Shown here: positions 41,631-52,632 of the stretch, piece by piece | Layout of the letters: each line of letters begins with the position of its first letter | How positions within the stretch are numbered: the stretch's first letter is position 1 | DNA from: Cellulosilyticum lentocellum DSM 5427 | GTDB lineage: Bacteria > Bacillota > Clostridia > Lachnospirales > Cellulosilyticaceae | NCBI RefSeq assembly: GCF_000178835.2 | Contig: NC_015275.1 | Location: forward strand, 3,935,001-3,999,000 | Length of the DNA: 64,000 nucleotides | Direction: 5' to 3' | Program-made: the position numbers and the translations under genes | Notes under the pieces: model-generated | Told to the model about the DNA's origin: nothing | Seen by the model: only the letters and a program-made list of their open reading frames with translations | Databases searched by the model: none

Positions 41631-43322
41631 ATGAAACTCAAGATACGTGGAAAAATTTATAGAGTTGTATTACCTGCATTTATTTTGCTAGCTTTTATTT
41701 TAACAGGTATGGTAATTATTGTATCTACTAATCATATCAACGATAAAATGGAGCATAGTATGACTACTAATATTAGCTACTACACAGATATGATGAACCT
41801 ACAACACGATGGGGATTATCATACTGATGGGCAAACCTTATATAAAGGTGATGATAATTTACAAGAAACCTCTCTTTTAAACAAACTTAAAGCTAGTACA
41901 GATTTTGAGTATACATTATTTTTGGGTGATACTCGCTTAATTACGACTATTCAAAGCGATACACCTTTAGTGGGTACAAAAGCCGAAGATAAAATTATTG
42001 AAGCTGTGCTTAATAAAGGAGAAATAACCTACTCTGATGTCACAATTAATGAACGCCCTTTTGCAGCTTACTATGAACCTATCAAAGATAGTAACGGCCA
42101 AAATATTGGTATGCTTTTTATAGGACAGGACACGACACCTTATACTGAAGAAATGGCAAGTCTCAGCATTAAGTGCATCACCATCAGTATAGTGGTATGT
42201 ATAATTGCCTTAATAGCCATTGCTATTGTTATCAATTCTATTAGTACGGCTATTGATAAAACTGTAAAGCAACTTTACCGTCTAAGTGAAAAAGATTTTT
42301 CCTTTTCTATTGATCCTAAGCTTCTAGCTCGTGGTGATGAGGTTGGTATGCTTTCTCAAGGTATGAAGGCCATGCAAGAAAATATTATTGCCATCTTAAC
42401 AGAAGTTAGTCATTTGGCTCATACAGTTAGTGAATCTTCAAGAGTACTTTCTAGTAACTCACATCATATAGCTACTCACTCTGAAAAGGTTGTAGCTTCC
42501 TCTCAAGAAATTACTGTTAGCACTACCACTCAAGCTGAAGACTTAGTCCAAATCGATCAAGCTGTAGGTACTTTATCTAATAGTTTAGAATCTATGACTA
42601 CTTCTATGATTAATATTAATGATAGTTCAAGAGAAATTGGGCATATTTCTAATTCTAGTAAAGCTGAAATGGAAGAAGTAACAGCTTCTATTCACAACTT
42701 TAATGAGGATTTCAAAATTTATGCACACGAAATCCAAGGATTCAAGCAGCGTGTGAATACAATCAACCAAATTACTGATGCTATTGAAAGCATTGCAAAA
42801 CAAACTAATCTCTTAGCTCTAAACGCTGCTATTGAAGCCGCTCGTGCAGGTGAAGCCGGTAAAGGTTTTTCTGTAGTTGCAGAAGAAATTCGCACTCTAG
42901 CAGAGCAAAGCCAAACTTCTGCGCAAAACATTACATCTATTATTGCCTCTTTATCAGAAGATACGACTAAATTAGTGGAAGGTACCATAACTATTAATGC
43001 TTCTCTTAATGAACAAACCCAAAATATTGAACATAGTATAGATGTATTCCAAAATATTGTAGCCGCTGTTAATCATATTATTCCTCAGATTCAGGCAGTG
43101 AAAGAAGATACATCTACCGTTAATGAACAAAATACTACTATCCGTAGTAAAATTAACAATTCCTCTTGTATTGCTCAAAACATCTCTGCTGCTTGTGAAG
43201 AAGTTACTTCTTCTACAGAAGAAATTAATGTGGTCATTGAAGAATTAGAACAAACTGCAGAAGAGCTAGAGCAAATGACACATCAACTTTCAAAGCAGAT
43301 TCACTCCTTTAAACTTTCCTAA
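41631..43322 (+). CDS. Methyl-accepting chemotaxis protein with extracytoplasmic Cache domain
   Basis: The protein (563 residues) has a first membrane helix (about 13-32), an extracellular single-Cache sensor (about 35-180; [24 protein letters not shown]), a second helix (about 185-205), HAMP (about 205-255) and a signalling coiled coil with the hairpin tip [26 protein letters not shown] precedes the ATG. No CheA/CheW is in the window. It is a single gene followed by a long terminator hairpin. Confidence 0.95.
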   Translation: MKLKIRGKIYRVVLPAFILLAFILTGMVIIVSTNHINDKMEHSMTTNISYYTDMMNLQHDGDYHTDGQTLYKGDDNLQETSLLNKLKASTDFEYTLFLGDTRLITTIQSDTPLVGTKAEDKIIEAVLNKGEITYSDVTINERPFAAYYEPIKDSNGQNIGMLFIGQDTTPYTEEMASLSIKCITISIVVCIIALIAIAIVINSISTAIDKTVKQLYRLSEKDFSFSIDPKLLARGDEVGMLSQGMKAMQENIIAILTEVSHLAHTVSESSRVLSSNSHHIATHSEKVVASSQEITVSTTTQAEDLVQIDQAVGTLSNSLESMTTSMININDSSREIGHISNSSKAEMEEVTASIHNFNEDFKIYAHEIQGFKQRVNTINQITDAIESIAKQTNLLALNAAIEAARAGEAGKGFSVVAEEIRTLAEQSQTSAQNITSIIASLSEDTTKLVEGTITINASLNEQTQNIEHSIDVFQNIVAAVNHIIPQIQAVKEDTSTVNEQNTTIRSKINNSSCIAQNISAACEEVTSSTEEINVVIEELEQTAEELEQMTHQLSKQIHSFKLS

Positions 43323-43347
43323 AGTAGAATAGTTAGGACTTTCACCT

Positions 43348-43406
43348 AAAAATAAAGGGATGCTACATCATTAATTAAATTAATGATGTAGCATCCCTTT
43401 ATTTTT
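43348..43406. terminator. Long bidirectional terminator hairpin
   Basis: An almost uninterrupted 28-bp stem (AAAAATAAAGGGATGCTACA... with its complement) lies between the two convergent chemoreceptor-type genes, with T-runs on both strands. Confidence 0.9.
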
Positions 43407-43409
43407 ACA

Positions 43410-44939
43410 CTATTCTTCTAAAACGCTATTAATCTCCCTAACCACTTCATCAAGATCATCTATCTGAATACCAATTTGTTCAATAGCTTTTCTATTTTCC
43501 TCTATTAAGTCTGCAATATTTTGTACTCTACCCACCTGCTCTTCAATGCTACTAATAACATCATTATTATATTCAACTACTTGATTTGTATGAGTAACTT
43601 GCTCTTTGGTAAGTTCATCTATATGATCTACCCTCTCGTCTGAATCTTGTAATTTTAATACCATAGAACTAAGCATCTCTGCTGTTTCACAAGTTAGCTT
43701 GTTTTGTTCTTGTATTTGTTCTACATTTTTTGCCATTAGACTTTCTACTAATGTAGTGTCCTTTTTAATCTCCTTAACTACTTCATTCACATTTTGAAGT
43801 GATTGTGCCGTATTCTCAGATAATTTCTTGACTTGCTCTGCTACAACTGCAAAGCCACGTCCCTCTTCTCCTGCCCTTGCCGCTTCTATCGAAGCATTTA
43901 GTGCTAAAAGATTTGTTTCTTCTGCTATATTTTCTATAAGCCTTAGAAGCTCATCTATTTTCTTCACCTTATCATCTAAAATTTGTATAACCTCTAATGT
44001 ATGGGTTGTCGCTTTCTCTATAGTTACACTAATATTAAGTACATGATTAAGTGCTTTCCCATTTTTATCTGAAATCTCTACAATTTCTTTTGATATGCTT
44101 CTAGTCTCTTTCATCCTATCCGAAATATTTTCAACCTTATCTTTTAAGATTGAGAGATTCTGGTTACTACCCTTAGATTTTTCTAGCATTTGATCATTAT
44201 CACCAACAATATGTTCACTAACACTACTCATTTCTTCCATAGAAGCATTTTCTTCCTGTACGATACATATTAAAGTATTAGAGGCATCTTGGAGCTTCGT
44301 CATAAGTACATTCACCTTACTAATAATTAATGTAAGTCGTTCTGTATTCTGATTCATCAATTCTTGTCCTACATTAGCCAGTATGTGACCTGAGAAATAA
44401 TTACTTATTACAGCCCCTGAAGCGCCTAATGCTAATACCAGTATCCTGGCAATCCATTCATCCACACTTGATGCTGCTTGTAGAGCTTCTAATGAATGAG
44501 TAAAAAAGAATATTAGAATAATAACTACATATAAAATTGTACACTTCAAAGTAAGTTTATAATCTTGAAATACGCCAATAACCATTAAGAAAAATACAAA
44601 AATCACCCACATTAACTGACAAGGCATCACATTAATAATAAAAGCATAATTAATTATACAAATGGCAGAAACAGAATATTTTAAAATATTGTAATTTCTT
44701 ATCAAAATTTCATCAGTGACAAATATTTTTTTATACACCCACATGAACCCTATAATTTCAAAGATGCAAACTATAATAAATGCTCCAAATGCCCATCTAG
44801 GTACTGAATGATATAGTCCAAATATCATACACATAGCACATGCTAACATAGCTGAAAAAATAGCTATAATTGATATAAAGTAAATCTCTTTTGCTACCTT
44901 CTTTTTATAAAATTCTAAAGTATTAAATTGATTGTTCAT
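43410..44939 (-). CDS. Chemoreceptor-like protein with six-helix membrane sensor
   Basis: The protein (509 residues) has six membrane helices (about 15-190) with very short loops, so no extracellular ligand domain, and no clear HAMP. It is followed by an MCP signalling coiled coil (about 225-509) with [20 protein letters not shown] at the tip. Such a membrane sensor would suit lipophilic or membrane-derived signals. It lies 26 nt downstream of an acyl-CoA ligase gene and is the third gene of a KAS III-like/ligase/receptor operon. Confidence 0.9.
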   Translation of the reverse strand: MNNQFNTLEFYKKKVAKEIYFISIIAIFSAMLACAMCMIFGLYHSVPRWAFGAFIIVCIFEIIGFMWVYKKIFVTDEILIRNYNILKYSVSAICIINYAFIINVMPCQLMWVIFVFFLMVIGVFQDYKLTLKCTILYVVIILIFFFTHSLEALQAASSVDEWIARILVLALGASGAVISNYFSGHILANVGQELMNQNTERLTLIISKVNVLMTKLQDASNTLICIVQEENASMEEMSSVSEHIVGDNDQMLEKSKGSNQNLSILKDKVENISDRMKETRSISKEIVEISDKNGKALNHVLNISVTIEKATTHTLEVIQILDDKVKKIDELLRLIENIAEETNLLALNASIEAARAGEEGRGFAVVAEQVKKLSENTAQSLQNVNEVVKEIKKDTTLVESLMAKNVEQIQEQNKLTCETAEMLSSMVLKLQDSDERVDHIDELTKEQVTHTNQVVEYNNDVISSIEEQVGRVQNIADLIEENRKAIEQIGIQIDDLDEVVREINSVLEE

Positions 44940-44965
44940 TCTTCTCCTCCCATTCTTCTTTGACT

Positions 44966-46531
44966 TTAAATTGTTTGTACTAACTTAAATTTTTGTATCT
45001 TACCACTTCCTGTAGCAGGAAATGCTTCTACAACCCTAATATATTTAGGTCTTTTACCTTTTGATAGATGTTTGTCTATAAATTTCTCTATTTCTTCTAT
45101 AAGTTCTCCTTGCTTCAATGCTTGACCTATTTCATCTAAAACAATAAATGCAGCTATTTCTTGCCCCATAATATCATCAGGAATCCCCACCACTACAACA
45201 TCTTTAATTCTTGAATATTGCCTAAGACTCCTTTCTATATCAGCAGGAGAAATATTTTCTCCTCCCCTAATAATAATGTCCTTCTTTCTTCCAGTAATCT
45301 TTAAATAACCTTCTTCGTCTAATGACCCTAAATCTCCTGTATGCATCCAGTCATTTATAATGACTTGGTTAGTCGCTTCTTGATTTTTATAGTACCCATG
45401 CATAAAATATTTTGACTTTATTAATATTTCTCCTTGTGTATGTATCGGTACCTCTTGAAGTTGATCATCAACAATCTTTATTTCTACTCCTTCTATTGAT
45501 CTTCCTACTGTTGTCTTAACTTTTTCAATAGGGTCCCCTATTCTTATTTGAGTATAGCCACAAGCTTCCGATTGTCCATATAAAGGCATAATATTTCGCA
45601 TATTCATCTTGGTTATAATATCTTCCATTGTTTCTTCATCACAATAAGATCCTGCTATCATTCCCTTATCTAGATATTTAAATTTTCTATCCCCCATTTT
45701 ATTTAAAATCAATTTAAACATAGTAGGTACCCCATGAAAACATGTACATTTCTCCTCTTCTAATGCAGTTATTGCATTCTCTGTACTAAATTTGTTCATA
45801 ATCACTAGGCTCCCACCTATCATGAAGGTTAATAGGCAGGAAAAGAAGCACCCCATTACGTGATACATGGGTAGAGATGAAAATAGTTTGTCCTCACTTG
45901 TATAATTAAATAGTTCCCCTACTTTTTTGATATTATTAAGTACCTTATAATGTACTGACATGACTGCTTTTGGCCTTCCTGTTGTCCCTGAAGTATATTG
46001 TATGGCTAGAATATCATCATATTTCACTTTTTTCCTAGCCTCATCTAATTCTTTCTCACTAATTAGCTTACCATTTTTTATAAATGTCTTGAAACTTATA
46101 TGTATTCCTTGTGAGCACTGACCTTGTCTATCAACTAAAACCACTAAATCTAAGCCCATTTCTACTTCGTTGCATCTTATCTTGGTATAAGTGGCTTCAT
46201 CAGTAATGACAACCCTTGCATCTGCATATTTTATTTCATACAAAATTTCTTCCTCAATATTCTCGTTATTTAAACAAACAGGAACTGCTCCTATATTAAT
46301 AAGTGCCATAAATATAGCTATCCAAGTAGCACTATTGGGAAACACTAAAGCAACATGAGTTCCCCTCGTGATATTACTACCTATTAAGGCTTTTTCTATC
46401 ATCTTTGATTTATACAGTAAATCTCTATAGGTATATCTAGTATGCTCGCTTATATCTATAACAGCTATCTTATCTTCATTTTTAATAAGCCTTTCTTGTA
46501 AATAATGGCCCCAAGTTTCTTTTATTAACAT
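44966..46531 (-). CDS. AMP-forming acyl-CoA synthetase/ligase
   Basis: The protein (521 residues) belongs to the ANL superfamily: it activates a carboxylic acid as acyl-AMP and then as a thioester. The P-loop-like motif [46 protein letters not shown] and the catalytic Lys in [10 protein letters not shown] are intact. The residues do not tell chain length. The ATG at 46531 is preferred because AGAAGG lies 9 nt upstream and abuts the alternative GTG. It lies 56 nt after the KAS III-like gene and before the chemoreceptor-like gene. Confidence 0.92.
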   Translation of the reverse strand: MLIKETWGHYLQERLIKNEDKIAVIDISEHTRYTYRDLLYKSKMIEKALIGSNITRGTHVALVFPNSATWIAIFMALINIGAVPVCLNNENIEEEILYEIKYADARVVITDEATYTKIRCNEVEMGLDLVVLVDRQGQCSQGIHISFKTFIKNGKLISEKELDEARKKVKYDDILAIQYTSGTTGRPKAVMSVHYKVLNNIKKVGELFNYTSEDKLFSSLPMYHVMGCFFSCLLTFMIGGSLVIMNKFSTENAITALEEEKCTCFHGVPTMFKLILNKMGDRKFKYLDKGMIAGSYCDEETMEDIITKMNMRNIMPLYGQSEACGYTQIRIGDPIEKVKTTVGRSIEGVEIKIVDDQLQEVPIHTQGEILIKSKYFMHGYYKNQEATNQVIINDWMHTGDLGSLDEEGYLKITGRKKDIIIRGGENISPADIERSLRQYSRIKDVVVVGIPDDIMGQEIAAFIVLDEIGQALKQGELIEEIEKFIDKHLSKGKRPKYIRVVEAFPATGSGKIQKFKLVQTI

Positions 46532-46587
46532 CAATCTCACCCTTCTAATCTAGTTCTATTTTAGTTCATTGCCTGTTAGTTCATCAC

Positions 46588-47550
46588 TTAATACTTCATT
46601 TCTAATACAACATGTTGGGTACCTGCTCCATAAGTCCATAAAAGAAAAGTATCTCCTCTATTAAGCTTTCCTTGCTCAATACCTGCTTTTAATGCAAGTA
46701 TTGGACTACTTGCTCCTGTGTAACCATACTGATCCCCTATATAAGGTACCTTTTCAGCATCAATCTGACTCATCTCTATATATTTTTGGCAATTAACATA
46801 TGCAAATTGAGACATACAAATAAGCTTCATATGATCTATCTTTTCTTTATCATATTTCTCCGCAATTAGATTTGCACCCATATCAACTCTCGCATCCAAA
46901 TTAGGATCTGTATATAAAACTGGATTCGGTTTTGAATATCCATCTTTTGGATAAACAATATTCATTCCCATGGTTTTATCCATGAGAAAATATCTTGATT
47001 GTATGCCACTTTCATCATCTCTTTCTAGAACAACCGCACAACCAATATCCCCTAGACATCCAAAGAATGGTGACCCCTTTTCTATATTAAAATTTGAATT
47101 GCTATCTCCCTGTACAACTAAAATCTTACTTAAGTTTTCATCTGTCTTAAAATATCTATCTGCCATGTCAAGGGCTACTAACATTCCCGTACAATTCACA
47201 TTCATATCTAAACAATTAACGGTATCCTTTCCGCCGCCTAAAGCATCAAGAATCATTCTTGCCATCGTAGGAGATACATATTCTGGTGTATGAGATATAC
47301 AAATAACCATATCAATCTCTTCAATATCTACCTTGTTTTCTTCTATAACTTTTTTAGATGCCTCAATAGCTAATGACAAACTTGTTTGTGTTTCATCAGC
47401 TATATATCTTATATCTCTCCCCATAATATCTCTTAAAAAATGTCTGCTTTGTTCTCTATTAGCCTCATCTAATTGATTAAGATAATAATCATTACCTAAC
47501 TTTATATTTCCTAATGCAATTCCTATGTTCGATGCAATTCTATATCCCAC
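46588..47550 (-). CDS. KAS III (FabH)-like enzyme with altered catalytic triad
   Basis: The protein (320 residues) has the thiolase fold of beta-ketoacyl-ACP synthase III. The acyl-accepting Cys is present (Cys120, NVNCTGMLVALD). Aligning with E. coli FabH (Cys112, His244, Asn274), the HQAN His is replaced by Ser247 (MSQFAYVN) and the GNTSAAS Asn by Tyr277 (YGYTGASS). Normal decarboxylative condensation needs His and Asn, so this enzyme probably does something else, such as acyl transfer or thioester hydrolysis, or a condensation with another mechanism. First gene of a three-gene operon. Confidence 0.85.
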   Translation of the reverse strand: MGYRIASNIGIALGNIKLGNDYYLNQLDEANREQSRHFLRDIMGRDIRYIADETQTSLSLAIEASKKVIEENKVDIEEIDMVICISHTPEYVSPTMARMILDALGGGKDTVNCLDMNVNCTGMLVALDMADRYFKTDENLSKILVVQGDSNSNFNIEKGSPFFGCLGDIGCAVVLERDDESGIQSRYFLMDKTMGMNIVYPKDGYSKPNPVLYTDPNLDARVDMGANLIAEKYDKEKIDHMKLICMSQFAYVNCQKYIEMSQIDAEKVPYIGDQYGYTGASSPILALKAGIEQGKLNRGDTFLLWTYGAGTQHVVLEMKY

Positions 47551-47679
47551 AAATTTTCCTCCAAGTTTCTCTTAATTACTTCTATAATAATACATTTATT
47601 TTTAAAAAAGTATAATAATTATCATTTTTGTTTATAGTTATTTATTTAATTATTATCCTTATATTTTAAATATTATATA

Positions 47680-47742
47680 AAATAACTTAATCTAAAAGAG
47701 ACTAGTGCTTCTCCACTAGTCCCTTTTAGATTAAGTTATTTT
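47680..47742. terminator. Terminator after hemL
   Basis: AAATAACTTAATCTAAAAG pairs with CTTTTAGATTAAGTTATTT; an inner GACTAGTG/CACTAGTC closes the loop. It is strong and symmetric and lies 100 bp past the hemL stop. The rest of 47551-47841 is AT-rich with nothing else seen. Confidence 0.8.
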
Positions 47743-47841
47743 AATGTACTGTATAGTAATAGCATTATTATAAAAAAATCATTACTTTAATCAAAATGAA
47801 ATTAACAGCTTAATCAACATTGCCCATTGATTAATGGCTTC

Positions 47842-49149
47842 TCATATTCTTTCCAAATAAATTTTAACCATTTCTAGAGCTTCGTAATTTGCTTTAATGG
47901 TTGCTTCTATATCTTCATCAGAATGAGCTGCGGATAAGAACATTCCTTCAAACTGTGCAGGAGGTAATAAAATACCTTTTTCCATCATTTTTTTATAATA
48001 AATGGTGAAAAGCTCCGTATCACAGCGCTTTACATCATCATAGTTTTCAATACGACCATTTGCAAAAAACAAACAAACTAGAGAGCCCACACAATTTACT
48101 GTGAATTCCAAACCTAGCTTCTCAAGATTCGCTTTAAATCCTTCAGTTAACTTTGTTGCTTTTGTAGCTAATACCTTATATACCTCTTGATTTGTTTTTA
48201 GAAGTTCAAGATTCTTTTTCCCCATATACATAGCAAGTGGATTACCTGATAAGGTTCCTGCTTGATAAACGGTCCCAATAGGTGAAACCATGTCCATAAT
48301 CTCTGACTTACCACCATATGCCCCCACCGGCAAACCAGCTCCAATGATTTTACCAAAGCAAACCATATCTGGTGCAACACCGAAGTATTCTGATGCTCCA
48401 CCATAGGCGATTCTAAAGCCTGTGATCACTTCATCAAAGATTAGAACCGTCCCCTCCTTACTGCAAAGTTCTCTCAGTCCTTGGAGGAATGCTTTTTTCC
48501 CTTCAATTACGCCCATATTGCCTGCTATAGGTTCTACAATTACTGCAGCAATCTCACCCTTATTGGCTTCAAATAATGCATGTACACTTGCTAAATCGTT
48601 ATAACGTGCAACTAACGTATGTTTGACAACATCCTCTGGTACCCCTGGACTTGTAGGTACGCCATACGTTAATGTACCTGAGCCTGATTGAACTAAAAGT
48701 GCATCACTATGTCCATGGTAACATCCTTCAAATTTAAGGATCTTATTACGACCTGTATAACCTCTTGCTACTCTTAGGGCACTCATCGTTGCTTCTGTTC
48801 CAGAGTTGACCATACGCACCTTATCTATAGCTGAATAAGCTTCTACCAAAAGCTTTGCCATCTCTACCTCAATAGCTGTTGCCACCCCATAACTGGTTCC
48901 TTTAGCTACTACTTCTTCAATACCTTCAACAATTGCTTTAGGGCTATGCCCAAGTAATAATGGTCCCCATGAACAAATATAGTCAATATACGTATTCCCA
49001 TCTACATCCGTTAGTCTGCTTCCCTCTGCATAATCTGCAAAAATAGGTTCAAGTCCTACTGCTTTAAATGCTCTAACAGGACTATTGACGCCTCCTGGAA
49101 TATATTTGACCGCCTCTTCATAAAGGATACTGGATTTACTGTGATTCAT
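47842..49149 (-). CDS. hemL: Glutamate-1-semialdehyde 2,1-aminomutase
   Basis: This PLP enzyme makes 5-aminolevulinate in the C5 route. The protein (435 residues) shows PGGVNSPVRAF, the PLP-Lys segment CFGKIIGAGLPVGAYGG and CSWGPLLLGHSP. Last gene of the tetrapyrrole operon, 17 nt after hemB. Confidence 0.96.
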   Translation of the reverse strand: MNHSKSSILYEEAVKYIPGGVNSPVRAFKAVGLEPIFADYAEGSRLTDVDGNTYIDYICSWGPLLLGHSPKAIVEGIEEVVAKGTSYGVATAIEVEMAKLLVEAYSAIDKVRMVNSGTEATMSALRVARGYTGRNKILKFEGCYHGHSDALLVQSGSGTLTYGVPTSPGVPEDVVKHTLVARYNDLASVHALFEANKGEIAAVIVEPIAGNMGVIEGKKAFLQGLRELCSKEGTVLIFDEVITGFRIAYGGASEYFGVAPDMVCFGKIIGAGLPVGAYGGKSEIMDMVSPIGTVYQAGTLSGNPLAMYMGKKNLELLKTNQEVYKVLATKATKLTEGFKANLEKLGLEFTVNCVGSLVCLFFANGRIENYDDVKRCDTELFTIYYKKMMEKGILLPPAQFEGMFLSAAHSDEDIEATIKANYEALEMVKIYLERI

Positions 49150-49166
49150 GGTTTATTCCTCCTGTA

Positions 49167-50135
49167 TTATTTAACTCTTAGTTGGCGCGCTATGTCCTTT
49201 GCAAAATAAGTAATAATGATATCAGCACCTGCACGCTTAATAGAAAGAACACTTTCATATATTGCTTCCTCACTAAGTAAGCCATTTTTAACAGCTAATT
49301 TAAGCATAGAATACTCCCCACTTACGTTATATGCCGCAATAGGCTTATTAAGATTGGCTTTAAAGCGATAAATAATATCTAAATAAGAAAGTGCTGGCTT
49401 GACCATAATAATATCCGCTCCCTCTTGGCAATCTAGCTGACCTTCACGTAATGCTTCATTCGTATTGGCGGGGTCCATCTGATAAGTCTTACGGTTCCCA
49501 AAGCTAGGGGCTGAATGTGCTGCTTCTCTGAAAGGTCCATAGAAACTAGAAGCATACTTAGCACTATAAGCCATAATACTTACATTTATATAGCCTGCCT
49601 CATCTAACCCTTCTCTAATAGCTACAATACGTCCATCCATCATATCTGAAGGTGCTACCATATCCGCCCCTGCCTCTGCATGACTTATTGCAATCTTAGT
49701 TAAGAAATCTAATGTTTTATCATTATCTACATAACCACTTTCTGTTAAAATGCCACAATGCCCATGGCTTGTGTATTCGCACATACAAACATCTGTAATC
49801 ACTATGATCTCTGGGGCTATAGACTTAATAAGGCGAACTGCTTTTTGTACAATACCATCTTTGGCAAAGGCTTCACTACCACATGTATCCTTTTCCTTTG
49901 GAATACCAAATAGTAATACAGCACAAATACCCAATGCTTTAATTTCCTCTATCTCCTCTTTAAGCTTATCTATAGAAAAATGATAAACCTCTGGCATAGA
50001 GGCAATCTCACTTTTTATATTTTCACCTTCTACTATAAAAAGTGGATAAATGAGTTCTTCCACATGAAGCTTTGTTTCTCTTACTAAACTTCTTATTGAA
50101 TCACTTACTCTTAATCTTCTTGGTCTTTCTAACAT
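49167..50135 (-). CDS. hemB: Porphobilinogen synthase (5-aminolevulinate dehydratase)
   Basis: It condenses two 5-aminolevulinate molecules. The protein (322 residues) has Cys metal ligands in [14 protein letters not shown], the two active-site Lys in [18 protein letters not shown] and [12 protein letters not shown], and the N-terminal RPRRLR. A Zn-type enzyme is indicated by the Cys set. It lies 68 nt downstream of the cobA/hemD fusion. Confidence 0.96.
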   Translation of the reverse strand: MLERPRRLRVSDSIRSLVRETKLHVEELIYPLFIVEGENIKSEIASMPEVYHFSIDKLKEEIEEIKALGICAVLLFGIPKEKDTCGSEAFAKDGIVQKAVRLIKSIAPEIIVITDVCMCEYTSHGHCGILTESGYVDNDKTLDFLTKIAISHAEAGADMVAPSDMMDGRIVAIREGLDEAGYINVSIMAYSAKYASSFYGPFREAAHSAPSFGNRKTYQMDPANTNEALREGQLDCQEGADIIMVKPALSYLDIIYRFKANLNKPIAAYNVSGEYSMLKLAVKNGLLSEEAIYESVLSIKRAGADIIITYFAKDIARQLRVK

Positions 50136-50203
50136 ACTACCTTTCCCTTCTTTTCCTATTGTTCTCTTGTCTCAGCTGTATTTTTATATTTCATTTTTAC
50201 GTT

Positions 50204-51721
50204 CTACTTTTCCTCCATGCAATCTACTAAATCCGTCATGGTCGCTTTCTTAGCTTCTTTGTATACCTCTAGGCCATACGTCTTAAGTGTATGAGTGGTT
50301 ATTTCCCCTATAGAAATAAGCTTTGCATGGGCTAGGGCTGCTATATGTTCTTGCCCTATACGACCAATCAAATGATGTACTGTAGACGAACTAGTAAAAG
50401 TCATATAATCTATTTCATCTGCTATCAGCCTTTCTACTAGCTCTTTGCTACTCATTTCACCCTTTGCTACATTTCTTACTGGAACTGTGGTATAGAGTGG
50501 AATTTCATCTACCTTGCAGACTGCTTCCAAACTACTCACTAAACCTTCTCGTGCAATAGCTGAGTCAGGAAGCAGTATATAATCCTTATTTGTAAGTTCT
50601 TTTTTTAAACAATCTGCTAAACTTTCTGCAACAGCTTTAGTTGGCATCCTATCAGCAACTATTCCTTTTTGCTTTAAAGCTTTTTTCGTTGCTTCACCTA
50701 TAACAGCTATTTTCAAATGAGCAAGTACCCTTGCATCTTTGCCACTTGCTTCTAATGCCTCGAAGAAAACCTCTACTGCATTAGGACTTGTAAATACCAA
50801 ATATGTATACTGTTTAAGGTGCTCAATAGCTACTTTAAGCCTAGTATTCTCTTTAATAGGTGTAATCTCTATAGTAGGAAATTCTATAGCTCTTCCACCT
50901 AAATCATTAATCATCTCCATCAGCTGACTGCTTTGTTTTCTCGTTCTTGTCACTACAATTTGCTTGCCAAAGAGTGGTTTTTCTTCGAAAAAATTTAACT
51001 TTTCTCTTAGATTCACGACTTCACCAATAACAATCATCGTAGGAGGCTTTATACCTTTTTCTAGTGCCTTTTCATAAATATTCTCTAGAGTTCCTATTAC
51101 AACGCTCTGATTATACCTCGTGGCCCAGCTCACTAGCCCTACTGGTGTCTCTTTTACCTTACCTGCTCCTAAAAGATTTTCAGTAATCTTCTTTAAATTA
51201 CTAATACCCATTAAAAATACTAAGGTCCCCTTTAAACTTGCTAAAGCTTCCCAATTTATTTCATCCTTCGAACCATCTTTTAAGTGACCTGTAATAACGT
51301 GAAAAGAAGATGCACATTCTCTGTGAGTAATAGGAATGCCCGCATAGCACAATCCACCTATAGCAGAAGTAACACCTGGTATGACTTCAAAAGGAATCCC
51401 TCTATCAAAGAGATATTCACCTTCCTCACCACCTCTTCCAAAAACATAAGGGTCTCCTCCCTTAAGTCTAACTACCACTTTGCCTTCTTTAGCTTTTGCT
51501 GCAAGCAGCTCATTAATTTTATCTTGAGGCATGGTGTGGTTACTAGAGGCTTTCCCAACATTAATACATTCACACGTAGAGCTGCTTATCCTCAAGTAAT
51601 CTTCATTTGCTAAGCGGTCATAAATAATGACATCCGCTTCTTCTAAACATTCTTTTCCCTTTAGTGTTAGGAGTTTGTAATCACCTGGACCTGCACCTAT
51701 TAAATATACTTTACCAGTCAT
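50204..51721 (-). CDS. cobA-hemD: Fused uroporphyrinogen-III methyltransferase and uroporphyrinogen-III synthase
   Basis: The N-terminal half (about 1-245) is a SAM-dependent methyltransferase making precorrin-2 (VYLIGAGPGDYKLLTLKG, VVRLKGGDPYVFGRGGEE). The C-terminal half (about 250-505) is HemD (VVTRTRKQSSQLM, YLVFTSPNAVEVF, DYMTFTSSSTVHHL). Fusion of the two is common in clostridia and channels uroporphyrinogen III to corrinoids or siroheme. The ATG at 51721 lies inside the 3' end of hemC (11-nt overlap) and is preferred to the TTG at 51730. Confidence 0.95.
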   Translation of the reverse strand: MTGKVYLIGAGPGDYKLLTLKGKECLEEADVIIYDRLANEDYLRISSSTCECINVGKASSNHTMPQDKINELLAAKAKEGKVVVRLKGGDPYVFGRGGEEGEYLFDRGIPFEVIPGVTSAIGGLCYAGIPITHRECASSFHVITGHLKDGSKDEINWEALASLKGTLVFLMGISNLKKITENLLGAGKVKETPVGLVSWATRYNQSVVIGTLENIYEKALEKGIKPPTMIVIGEVVNLREKLNFFEEKPLFGKQIVVTRTRKQSSQLMEMINDLGGRAIEFPTIEITPIKENTRLKVAIEHLKQYTYLVFTSPNAVEVFFEALEASGKDARVLAHLKIAVIGEATKKALKQKGIVADRMPTKAVAESLADCLKKELTNKDYILLPDSAIAREGLVSSLEAVCKVDEIPLYTTVPVRNVAKGEMSSKELVERLIADEIDYMTFTSSSTVHHLIGRIGQEHIAALAHAKLISIGEITTHTLKTYGLEVYKEAKKATMTDLVDCMEEK

Positions 51722-52616
51722 TTTTCTCAAATTCCTTTCTTAATACACTCGCTAACTCTTCTCCTAACTGCTTTTCACTTCCTATTGGCGCACAAAGTTC
51801 CTTAATCACAAGTTTCTTACCTAACTCATCCCCTAACAAGCCTCTCATTCGAAGTTTTGTACCTATAACTTCACAATACGCACCTATAGGCATATGACAT
51901 CCTCCATTAATAGCATCCATAAAAGCCCGTTCTGCCTCAACCTGTATGCTACTAACAGGGTCTTCTAAAACCTTGACTAAGTCATACGCCTTTGTATCCT
52001 CTTGTCTTATTTCTATAGCCAATGCGCCTTGTGCAGGTGCAGGAAGCATGATTTCCATAGGCAAATAGCAGGTGATTTTATCGGCAAGACCTAATCGGTG
52101 AAGCCCAGCCGCTGCCAGAACAATACCTTCTAACTTCTCTTCCTCTAATTTACAAAGACGCGTATCTACATTTCCTCTAATTGGTACTATATTTAAATCT
52201 GATCTATAAGCAAGTAGTTGATACTTTCTCCTTTTGCTGCCTGTTGCAATGGTTGCACCTATAGGCAAATCTTCTATACTAGCGTATCCCTCTTTTAAGA
52301 TGAGTACATCTCTTGCATCTTCTCTTTTTAGTGTTCTAGTGAATCTTAATCCTAAAGGTAATTCCGATGGCATATCTTTCATACTATGCACAGCCATATC
52401 AATATTCCCTTTTAATAGCTCAGCTTCGATTTCCTTAGTAAAAATACCTTTATCTCCTATTTTGTCTAGTGGTTTATCTTGAATAAGGTCACCCTTTGTT
52501 TTAATAATCTTCATTTCACAAGCAAGCTCTGGGTAATGCTTTTCTAATTCATCAATGACCCACTTTGTTTGAGTAAGTGCTAGTCTACTTCCCCTTGTTC
52601 CTATAACTACTTTCAT
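51711..52616 (-). CDS. hemC: Hydroxymethylbilane synthase
   Basis: It polymerises four porphobilinogens. The protein (301 residues) begins VVIGTRGSRLALTQTKWV, has DMAVHSMKDMP, PIRGNVDTRL and the Cys that carries the dipyrromethane cofactor in NGGCHMPIGAYCE. The ATG at 52616 has AAGGTG 9 nt upstream; an upstream GTG is less likely. It lies 16 nt after hemA. Confidence 0.96.
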   Translation of the reverse strand: MKVVIGTRGSRLALTQTKWVIDELEKHYPELACEMKIIKTKGDLIQDKPLDKIGDKGIFTKEIEAELLKGNIDMAVHSMKDMPSELPLGLRFTRTLKREDARDVLILKEGYASIEDLPIGATIATGSKRRKYQLLAYRSDLNIVPIRGNVDTRLCKLEEEKLEGIVLAAAGLHRLGLADKITCYLPMEIMLPAPAQGALAIEIRQEDTKAYDLVKVLEDPVSSIQVEAERAFMDAINGGCHMPIGAYCEVIGTKLRMRGLLGDELGKKLVIKELCAPIGSEKQLGEELASVLRKEFEKNDW

Positions 52617-52632
52617 CTTGTCTCTCACCTTC

